From NCBI GenBank assembly GCA_040635515.1, contig JBEYHY010000012.1:62001-126000 (forward strand): a stretch of DNA of 64,000 nucleotides, given 5' to 3'. Positions 1 to 7,624 of this stretch are shown here, one piece after another. Each line of letters begins with the position of its first letter. Positions within the stretch are counted from its first letter, which is position 1. This DNA is from Prauserella_A sp040635515 (lineage in GTDB: Bacteria; Actinomycetota; Actinomycetes; Mycobacteriales; Pseudonocardiaceae). The notes below the pieces were generated by a model that saw only the letters and a program-made list of their open reading frames with translations, was not told the DNA's origin and ran no database searches. A program made the translations under genes and the position numbers.

Positions 1-1
1 C

Positions 2-1132
2 ACCGACCTCGCCCACCTCGCCTACACGGGTGGTACGACGGGCCGATCGAAGGGTGTCCGGCTGACACATCGCAACGTGCTGGTCAACACGCTGCAGTAC
101 GCCTGCTGGGGAACCGGTTCCGTTCCCTGCCTCGACGAGAGCGGGCACCCGGTGCTCGACCAGATCGGCGACGCGCGGGAGTGGCCCGTGCGGCTCGGCA
201 CGGGCATCGGCATCAACCTGACACCGTGGTTCCACGCGATGGGCACGATCGGCTCGCTGAACGTGCCGGTGCTCAGCGGTGCCACCGTCGTACTGCACGA
301 CCGATTCGATCCACCGTCCTATGTGGCCGATGCGGAACGGCTGCGGGTGACCTCGATGGGCGGGGCACCCGCACTCTTCGCCGCATTGCTGGCCTGCCCT
401 CCGTTCCACACCGCGGACCTCTCCTCCGTGCGAATGATCACCTCTGGCGCGGCGCCCATGCCCCACGACATGATCAATGCCCTGCGCGAGCGGTTCCCCG
501 ATGTCGTCGTCGCCGAGGGCTACGGGCTCACCGAAGCGACGATGGGGGCGACGCTGTCGCCGTCGTGGCGTTCCGGAACCCGCAAGACAGGCTCCGTCGG
601 AGTGCCGGCGTTCAACACCGAGGTCAAGATCGTCGCCGCGGAGGGCGGCGAGGAACCCTTGCCGGCAGGCACCAAAGGCGAGGTGTGCCTGCGCGGCCCT
701 CAGGTCATGGCCGGATACCACCAAAGGGAAGCCGAAACGGCGGCCGTCCTCGTCGACGGCTGGCTGCACACCGGAGACGTCGGCGTTCTCGACGAGGACG
801 GCTTTCTATCCATTGTGGACCGCAAGAAGGACATGTTGATCTACAAGGGATACAACGTCTACCCCCGGGAGCTGGAGGAGTTGCTGATCACTCTGCCCGG
901 GGTGGCCACGGCTGCCGTCGTCGGCAAGCCCTCCCCCGGCATCGGCGAGTTGCCGGTCGCTTTCGTCGTGCGCGCGCCAGGCCACGACGACCTCGCCGAA
1001 GGCGCGCTGCTGACCGCTGTCAACGCACAGGTGGTGCCCTACAAGCAACTCAGGGAACTGCACTTCGTCGAGTCGATTCCGGTTTCGGCGGCAGGCAAGG
1101 TACTCAAGCGGCAATTGCGCGAGCGGCTCTAG
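2..1132 (+). CDS. Acyl-CoA synthetase (AMP-binding), 5'-truncated by window edge
   Basis: The reading frame is open from base 2, so the gene begins upstream of the window; 376 residues remain. It is a class I adenylate-forming enzyme that would activate a carboxylic acid to an acyl-AMP and then an acyl-CoA. Visible signatures are the nucleotide-binding loop YTGGTTGRSKG at the very start, GYGLTEA, the GWLHTGD motif and the hinge/C-terminal DRKKDMLIYKGYNVYPRE, with the catalytic lysine near the end (SAAGKVLKR). The substrate cannot be read from sequence. Its stop overlaps the stop of the convergent transporter gene by 4 bases. Confidence 0.9.
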   Translation, partial: TDLAHLAYTGGTTGRSKGVRLTHRNVLVNTLQYACWGTGSVPCLDESGHPVLDQIGDAREWPVRLGTGIGINLTPWFHAMGTIGSLNVPVLSGATVVLHDRFDPPSYVADAERLRVTSMGGAPALFAALLACPPFHTADLSSVRMITSGAAPMPHDMINALRERFPDVVVAEGYGLTEATMGATLSPSWRSGTRKTGSVGVPAFNTEVKIVAAEGGEEPLPAGTKGEVCLRGPQVMAGYHQREAETAAVLVDGWLHTGDVGVLDEDGFLSIVDRKKDMLIYKGYNVYPRELEELLITLPGVATAAVVGKPSPGIGELPVAFVVRAPGHDDLAEGALLTAVNAQVVPYKQLRELHFVESIPVSAAGKVLKRQLRERL

Positions 1133-2052
1133 CGCGGCCTCCTGCGCGAAATGGCGACACCCGCGAGGCACACGACGCCGCCGAGCAGGCCGAGGACGGA
1201 GGGGACCTCGCTGAGCAGCACGGAGGACAGCAGCACCGATACGGCGGGTACCGCGTAGGTCGTCGCGGTCAACCTGCCGGCTTCGGTGCGCCGCAAGGCG
1301 TAGGCCCACGTACTGAAGCCGATGGCGGTGGGAAAGAGCCCGAGATAGACCGCGCCGAGGATCGCCGCCGAGGGCGCGCTCGCGAGTTGACCGACGGCTT
1401 CCGGCAGCCACGGCAGCAGCACCACGAACCCCGCGACGCACGCGAACCAGGTCGCGGTGAAACCGTCGACCCCACGCAGCGCGGCCTTCTGGATCAGCAC
1501 GCCCGCCGCGTAGAGCAGGGCGGCCGCAAGGCACAGCAACGCTCCGGTCCAGTCTCGGTGTCCACCGGAATCGAGCGCGATGATGCCCACGCCGCCGAAG
1601 GCGACGAGTGAACCCACGATGAGCGCCCTCGGATAGCCTTCTCCGAGAAACAACCCCGCCCCGAAGGCGACGAGCAACGGGGCGATGTTGACCAGCAGCG
1701 CGGCCGTCCCCGCGTCGACATGCCGTTCCCCCGCGTTGAGCAGGACCGTGTAGCCGGCGAGCCACAGCACGCCGTAGAGCGCGATGAGCAGCAGCGAGCG
1801 CCGGGGAACCCGCACGACGGCCCTGGTCCTGGCGATGCGCACCAGTCCGACGACCGTGAGCGCCGCGGCGGCCACGCCGATTCGCACGAGCGCGAGCGGA
1901 CCGGGCGCGAGGACTTGCCCCGCGTCCCTGATGACGACGAACGCCGATGCCCACAGCAGCACGGTGACGCCGATGGCGATCATGGCCTTGACGCGCTCGG
2001 CCTTGGGAACCTCGATCCGCACGGAGTGGCGGTCCTGGAGCTGCTCGGTCAC
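1129..2052 (-). CDS. EamA/DMT-family transporter
   Basis: About 307 residues, with roughly ten hydrophobic segments arranged as two EamA repeats typical of the drug/metabolite exporter superfamily; it sits in the cytoplasmic membrane and probably exports an amino acid or small metabolite. The frame stays open to a TTG at 2091, but that start would lie inside the palindrome between this gene and the divergent LysR gene. I therefore prefer the GTG at 2052; an ATG at 1986 just before the first membrane segment is another option. LysR plus divergent EamA exporter is a common pairing, so the regulator probably controls this gene. Confidence 0.8.
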   Translation of the reverse strand: MTEQLQDRHSVRIEVPKAERVKAMIAIGVTVLLWASAFVVIRDAGQVLAPGPLALVRIGVAAAALTVVGLVRIARTRAVVRVPRRSLLLIALYGVLWLAGYTVLLNAGERHVDAGTAALLVNIAPLLVAFGAGLFLGEGYPRALIVGSLVAFGGVGIIALDSGGHRDWTGALLCLAAALLYAAGVLIQKAALRGVDGFTATWFACVAGFVVLLPWLPEAVGQLASAPSAAILGAVYLGLFPTAIGFSTWAYALRRTEAGRLTATTYAVPAVSVLLSSVLLSEVPSVLGLLGGVVCLAGVAISRRRPR

Positions 2053-2081
2053 CCCGCCATCGTCACCGGCACGATTGAACA

Positions 2082-2127
2082 GCACAAGCAATTAGTTGTG
2101 CACTTCTGTTAAGCATCGCTATACAAT
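2082..2127. promoter_or_regulatory. LysR operator and promoter region
   Basis: A dyad GCACAA (2082-2087) / TTGTGC (2096-2101) with a central AATT lies between the divergent transporter and LysR genes and fits the dyad expected of a LysR-type operator. The hexamer TACAAT (2122-2127) stands 6 bases before the LysR ATG and looks like a -10 box for a leaderless transcript. Assignment is by pattern and position only. Confidence 0.55.
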
Positions 2128-2133
2128 CTCGGA

Positions 2134-3013
2134 ATGCTGGACCTGCCTCGCCTGCGCCTGCTGCGGGCCGTCGTCGCCACCGGATCCATCAGGGCGAGCG
2201 CGACCCTGCTCGGCTACACCCCCTCCGCGGTCAGCCAGCAGCTCGCCTCGCTCCAGCGCGAAACCGGACTGCGCCTCGTGGAGAAAGCGGGCAGAGGCAT
2301 CGAGCCCACGTCTGCCGGTCGCACGCTCGCCGAGGAGACCGAGCCGCTGTTCGCCGCGCTCAGCCACGTCGAAGGTGTCGTCGACGATCTCAGGGAAGGA
2401 AGAACCGGCAGCCTTTCGATCGGCTACTTCTCCTCGGCGGGCGGCGCGTGGCTTCCCGAGGTCGTCGGCGCGCTCAGCACCGAGTTTCCCGAGCTGCGCC
2501 TCGACCTGCGCATGACCGATGGCACCGGCGAGGCTCACGGCGAACCGGACATCGATCTGCTCGTCGAGGATCCACTCGCCCGGCACGCGGATTCGGTCGA
2601 GGTAAGGCATCTCATCGACGATCCCTATCTCGCCGTCGTCCGTGAGGACGATCCGCTTGCCACGCGGTCCGAGATCCCGCTGGCCGACCTGGCCCCGCGC
2701 CGATGGATCGACAACGAGGTGAAGGCGGGCCGCTGCCGTCAGGTCCTGCTCTCCGCGTGCGCGCAAGCGGGTTTCTCGCCATGCTTCTCCGTCGAGGCGT
2801 ACGACTACCGCACGGCGATTTCCTTTGTGGAGACCGGAATCGGGGTCACCGTGATTCCCGAACTCGGAATCGGCGAACTCGCGAAGGGGCTCTTCGCGAT
2901 TCCCGTCGTCGCCCCAGCGCCAGTGCGCCGCGTCGTGGTGGCCGTCAAGAAATCGATGGCCGGTCACCCCGCCGCGCGCAGAACGGTCGAACTGCTTGAG
3001 GCGAGAGTGACCG

Positions 3014-3036
<23 letters not shown>
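2134..3036 (+). CDS. LysR-family transcriptional regulator
   Basis: 300 residues, normal length for the family. The N-terminal winged helix-turn-helix (about residues 2-60) shows the LysR pattern GSIRASATLLGYTPSAVSQQ followed by the wing, and the rest is a periplasmic-binding-protein-like effector domain (about 85-290). It is divergent from an EamA exporter across a short palindrome, so it most likely senses the exported compound and activates the exporter. No Shine-Dalgarno is visible and a TACAAT box sits 6 bases before the ATG. The 3' end overlaps the convergent purE by 23 bases. Confidence 0.88.
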
Positions 3037-3514
<478 letters not shown>

Positions 3515-3564
3515 GCTTCGTCTCTCCTCAATGGACTCAATGGACGCGCTGGAAACGGGAGCGC

Positions 3565-4746
3565 TCAGTGGATGTCGTGGCCGTCGAGCCACTCGGCATG
3601 GGAAAGCCAGTGCGCGGCGAGCCTCGCCTTCTCGCGCAACCCGTCGTCCAGCGTGCCGAGCATGTTGACGTGCCCGAGCTTCCTGCCCTTGCGCTCTCCC
3701 TTTCCGTAGAGGTGCACCCGCGCCTGCGGATACCGCGCGAAGAGGTGGTGCAGCCGCTCGTCGGGGCGCATCGCGGGTGGTTCCGGCGCACCGAGAATGT
3801 TGGCCATCACGGTGGGCGCGAGCAGTTCGGTGACCCCGAGCGGATAGTCGAGCACCGCCCGGAGATGCTGCTCGAACTGCGAGGTCGGGCAACCGTCCAT
3901 CGTCCAGTGCCCCGAGTTGTGCGGGCGCATGGCCAGCTCGTTCACGAGCAGCCCGCTCTCGGTCTCGAACAGCTCGACGGCGAGCACTCCCGCGACGCCG
4001 AGTTCGGCGGCGAGCTGAAGGGCCAGTTCCTGCGCCTCGTGGGCCGCGCGCTGGCTCAGCCCCGGAGCGGGCGCCAGCACCTCCGTGTTGATGCCGTCCG
4101 ACTGCACCGTCTCGACGACCGGCCACGCGGCGCCCTGCCCGAAGGGCGACCTCGCGACGAGGGCCGACAGCTCCCTTCGCATGGCGACCTTGGCTTCGAC
4201 GAGCAGCGGCGTGCCCGCCGCGAGCAGCTCGGGAACGAGTGTGCCCGCCTCGGCCGCCGAGTCGAGCATCCACACGCCCTTGCCGTCGTAGCCGCCGCTG
4301 GCCGCCTTCAGCACCACCGGCCAGCCCCGCGCGTCGCCGAACCGCAGCACGTCGTCCACTTCGGACACCGCAGCGAAGGCTGGGCAGGGAAAGCCCTTCG
4401 AGGAAAGACGTTCGCGCATCACCAGCTTGTCCTGCGCGAACTCCAGCGCGTCAGGCCCCGGCCTGACCACGACGCCCTCGTCGGCGAGCACGCGAAGGTG
4501 AGCCCCTGGAACGTGCTCGTGGTCGAACGTCAGCACGTCGACCCCCTTCGCGAACGAGCGAAGCGCGTCGAGGTCGGTGTGGTGCCCGTAGACGACCTCC
4601 CCCGCGACGAGGCCCGCCGATTCGTGCTCGCCCGCGGCGAGCACCCGCAGCGACTGGCCGAGCGAGATCGCGGCCTGGTGGGTCATCCTGGCGAGCTGGC
4701 CGCCGCCGACCATGCCGACAACGGGTAGTCCGGTACGAGTATCCAT
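3565..4746 (-). CDS. purK: 5-(carboxyamino)imidazole ribonucleotide synthase
   Basis: 393 residues, ATP-grasp enzyme that carboxylates AIR with bicarbonate to give N5-CAIR, the substrate of the adjacent PurE. The start VVGMVGGGQLARM is the PurK glycine-rich N-terminal loop; DHEHVP, the ATP-grasp segment KAASGGYDGKGVW and the metal-site region ELAMRPHNSGHW are all present. A small palindrome with a TAAGCT hexamer lies just before the ATG (4750-4761) and may be its promoter, although the upstream GT87 gene ends only 44 bases away. Confidence 0.95.
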   Translation of the reverse strand: MDTRTGLPVVGMVGGGQLARMTHQAAISLGQSLRVLAAGEHESAGLVAGEVVYGHHTDLDALRSFAKGVDVLTFDHEHVPGAHLRVLADEGVVVRPGPDALEFAQDKLVMRERLSSKGFPCPAFAAVSEVDDVLRFGDARGWPVVLKAASGGYDGKGVWMLDSAAEAGTLVPELLAAGTPLLVEAKVAMRRELSALVARSPFGQGAAWPVVETVQSDGINTEVLAPAPGLSQRAAHEAQELALQLAAELGVAGVLAVELFETESGLLVNELAMRPHNSGHWTMDGCPTSQFEQHLRAVLDYPLGVTELLAPTVMANILGAPEPPAMRPDERLHHLFARYPQARVHLYGKGERKGRKLGHVNMLGTLDDGLREKARLAAHWLSHAEWLDGHDIH

Positions 4747-4790
4747 AGCAAGCTCAGCTTAAATGCCGCTCGCCGCCGCGTTCGCGCAGC

Positions 4791-6200
4791 TCACCCCTGC
4801 CTGCTCAACGGGACGGAAGGCGGCTCGGAACGGTGATCACGTTCCCGCTTCTTCCGCAGCAGCCATCGCGCGCCGAGCACGCCGGTCAGCACGACCGGCA
4901 CCATGATGTAGGCGCTGCCGAGCACGTACTGCCAGAACTCCCAGTGCAGTTCGAGATTCCTGCCGTTCGGAAGGACAAGCAGGACGCAACTCACGAACAC
5001 GACGATGACGGCGCCCGCGGCCAGCCACCGCCTTCCCGCGGTCGCCGGAGTCGTCTCGGGGAGTTTCGCCACGAGCAGCACGATCAGTGGCACCGCCCAC
5101 ACCCAGTGATGCGACCAGGAGACGGGCGAGACGAGCAGCGCGTAGAAAGCGGTCACAAGCAGCGCTTCGAGCGCCTGTCCCCTGCGGTGGAAGCGGAGCA
5201 TCAGCCAGATCGCGCCGGGTGCGAGCAGCGCGCCGATCGCCAGCGCCGCCGTCGACGACCACGGCGCGAGATCGCTCACCCTGTTCATGAGCCCGTTCAG
5301 CGACTGGTTGCCCGCCCAGTGCATCGGCCCGATCCGGCCCTGGTCTGACACCGTGTGGGTCCAGAACTTCCAGGCGTCGCCGGGGATCAGCACGAACATC
5401 AGCGCCTGCATCCCGAAGAACGTGAGCAGCGCGCGAAGGGCGTCCATTTTGCGGCCCGTGAACAGCAGGTGCGGAATGAAGATGAGCGGGGTGAGCTTCA
5501 CCGCGGCGGCGACACCGACGAGAACGCCGCCCCACCTGCTGCCTCGCTGGCACACGACGAGAATGTCGAGCACGATCAGCGCCATCAGGATCAGGTTGAT
5601 CTGACCGAGGAAAATGGTGCGCCACACCGGTTCCAGTGCGAAGAACACCACCGCGAAGATCAATGTGGTTCTCGCGGGAGACGCCCACCTCGGCAGCTCA
5701 CCGGAAGGACGCGGCAGCGCTCCGATGGTGACCCTGATGACCAGCGCCATCGCCAGGAACGAGACCGCGGCGAGGACTCCCCACGCGACCTGCACCGGCA
5801 ATATCGCGAGCGGAACGAACAACAACGCCGCCGTCGGCGGGTAGGTGAACGGCAGCAGCGCCCAGAACGGCTCGGGGCCAAGGGTGTTGGAGTCGTAGAG
5901 CGGCTCGCCCTGCAAGAAGATGATGGCGCCCGCGCGGTACACGGCGCTGTCGACGCCGAGATGCCAGTCCAGCAGCCAGCCGACGACTCCGGCGGCGATC
6001 GCCAGCACCGGCAGCATGATGAGCAGCGCCATCGACCTCGGGCGCACGGAAAGCCTGCCGAGTGAGGTCCGCAACGCCAGCCTCGGCGGCTGATTGCCGG
6101 CCGCGTAAGGATTCCCTTCGGCGCTTCCGGATTCGCTTTCGGCGTCGGCACGCGGCTCGCGATCGGACTGACCAGGCACGACCTGCTTCACCACTGCCAC
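4791..6200 (-). CDS. GT87-family (DUF2029) membrane glycosyltransferase
   Basis: 469 residues, polytopic membrane protein with about ten predicted helices after a 55-residue charged cytoplasmic N-terminus. The first extracytoplasmic loop has the acidic GVDSAVYRAGA motif (Asp84) and is followed by FTYPPTAALL, both typical of the GT87 family that includes the mycobacterial polyprenyl-phosphomannose-dependent mannosyltransferases acting on PIM, LM and LAM. It probably transfers a mannose-like sugar from a lipid-linked donor to an envelope lipid; the acceptor is unknown. The start (GTG 6200 or 6194) is uncertain and has no convincing ribosome binding site. Confidence 0.8.
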   Translation of the reverse strand: MAVVKQVVPGQSDREPRADAESESGSAEGNPYAAGNQPPRLALRTSLGRLSVRPRSMALLIMLPVLAIAAGVVGWLLDWHLGVDSAVYRAGAIIFLQGEPLYDSNTLGPEPFWALLPFTYPPTAALLFVPLAILPVQVAWGVLAAVSFLAMALVIRVTIGALPRPSGELPRWASPARTTLIFAVVFFALEPVWRTIFLGQINLILMALIVLDILVVCQRGSRWGGVLVGVAAAVKLTPLIFIPHLLFTGRKMDALRALLTFFGMQALMFVLIPGDAWKFWTHTVSDQGRIGPMHWAGNQSLNGLMNRVSDLAPWSSTAALAIGALLAPGAIWLMLRFHRRGQALEALLVTAFYALLVSPVSWSHHWVWAVPLIVLLVAKLPETTPATAGRRWLAAGAVIVVFVSCVLLVLPNGRNLELHWEFWQYVLGSAYIMVPVVLTGVLGARWLLRKKRERDHRSEPPSVPLSRQG

Positions 6201-6450
6201 CGCCGCGCCGTCCGGCGAGCGCCGCTACCCGAGGTGCTCACGGTTCACCATCTCCGCTACTCGATGCGCTCCGGACGAACGACCCCAGCCACTCGCGATG
6301 TCGGGGCCGGCCGGTGCGCACTGTGTGGTCTTCTCAGGGAGTGCCGCCGCGCAGAACTCTGGCCGCCTCACCCCACAAGGAAATCACGAAACGACATCGG
6401 CGTGTTCGCATGCCCCGGTCAGCACGCCGCGCACACACATCCGCGCAGGT

Positions 6451-6490
6451 CAGTGCTGGTCAGTGCAGGTCAGTGCAGGTCAGTGCTGGC
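6451..6490. repeat. Four tandem 10-bp repeats at the 3' end of a gene
   Basis: Four consecutive copies of CAGTGC(T/A)GG(T/C) occupy 6451-6490. The stop codon and last codons of the leftward GGDEF-like gene lie inside the last copy, so gain or loss of copies would alter only the 3' flank. The 250 bases between this array and the GT87 gene start show no other feature. Confidence 0.85.
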
Positions 6491-7409
6491 TGAGCCGGTC
6501 GAGCAGCTCGCATGCCGCCTCGTGGGTTCCCGGCAGCCTGACCATCGTGATCCGCGGCGTCCCCACTTCCCTGAGCTGGGCGTCCACCGCGAGTCGCTGC
6601 GAGAGTTCCCTCCGCAAGGCAAGCGCACGCGCGGCGACGTCGTCGTCCCGCTGCGCGACCGCGGCCACCGTGGAAGGACCGAGCACGGCAAGGCTTTCCC
6701 CGCCGTCGAACGCCGTGCCCAGCGCGTCGGCGGCCAGGATCATCCCGGTCAGCCGCGACCATCCCGGTGCGTTCACGAAATCCATCGTGACCACCACGAT
6801 GACCCGGTTGTCCGATACCTTTCCGCCGTCGCGGTCCGCTTCGCGGTACAACTCGGCGAGCCGGGTCCTGAGGTAGGCGATCGTGGGGAGGCCGGTCAGC
6901 GGATCGCTGACCTCCGCCCTGGTCAGCTGGTCGAGCGCGACGTCAGCCCATGCCACGGCCGTCACCCTCAGCAGCCTGGCCGGCATCGCGTCGACGTCGG
7001 GTGCCACGAAGCCGTCGGCCGCTCCCGGCTCGTCCATCACGGCGTGCAAAGCGGCAAGATCCGTCAAGGTCTCCTCCAGTCCCGTTCCGGCGGCCGCCCT
7101 CGCCCTGCCGAGACCGGCGAGCGCGGTCAGCGCGGCCGGCTGGCCACCGTGCCCCGGTGAGGGCGTGGCCATCGGCGGGCCCGGTACGCCCGCTGGGTCG
7201 ATCTCCCCTTCTCGTCCGAGCACGGCCGCGCACACGGCGTCGACCTCCGGCAGCCCCCAGTCCCTCGGAAACCGCCAGCCCGCGGCGAGACTCGCGGTCC
7301 GCCAGCGGGCGCGCAGCGCACGCAGCGCGCGATCACGGGCCGCGCGCTTGCCCGCATCCGAGTACGGGCCGTCCGGATCGGACAGCGCACCCGCCGCAGG
7401 TTCCTCCAC
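6480..7409 (-). CDS. Degenerate GGDEF-like protein of unknown function
   Basis: 309 residues from the GTG at 7409, chosen because an AAGGGGCGG Shine-Dalgarno precedes it; the longer opening to 7451 adds an unlikely Cys/Arg-rich leader. The C-terminal half begins with DPLTGLPTIAYLRTRL, which looks like the entry of a GGDEF (diguanylate cyclase) domain, but the GG(D/E)EF active-site loop is not preserved; the nearest equivalent reads GGESLAVLG. A role as a catalytically dead nucleotide-binding or signalling protein is inference. It is divergent from the large fused sigma factor, which suggests a regulatory connection. The N-terminal half matches nothing I recognise. Confidence 0.6.
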   Translation of the reverse strand: MEEPAAGALSDPDGPYSDAGKRAARDRALRALRARWRTASLAAGWRFPRDWGLPEVDAVCAAVLGREGEIDPAGVPGPPMATPSPGHGGQPAALTALAGLGRARAAAGTGLEETLTDLAALHAVMDEPGAADGFVAPDVDAMPARLLRVTAVAWADVALDQLTRAEVSDPLTGLPTIAYLRTRLAELYREADRDGGKVSDNRVIVVVTMDFVNAPGWSRLTGMILAADALGTAFDGGESLAVLGPSTVAAVAQRDDDVAARALALRRELSQRLAVDAQLREVGTPRITMVRLPGTHEAACELLDRLSQH

Positions 7410-7624
7410 AGAAAACCGCCCCTTCCGGCAACAGCCGTTAGAAAATCTCACCGGTTACTGGACGCGTCCGGCCCCCTTCCGTGACGAGAATTAGGACGAA
7501 TCATCGAGTGAAGTCGTTGCGCTCTATGGGGCAAGACCTCACCCGCCAGGTGACTGAGCCGATGCGGTCCGTCAGACTAAGCGCTGCGTCACATCCCGAG
7601 CGATGTGTACCGGAGAGGAGAGCC

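Noticed and set aside
7481..7624. 48-residue N-terminal extension of the sigma factor
   Set aside because: The GTG at 7625 has a strong GGAGAGGAG site and the sigma region 2 follows; the upstream stretch reads as leader DNA.
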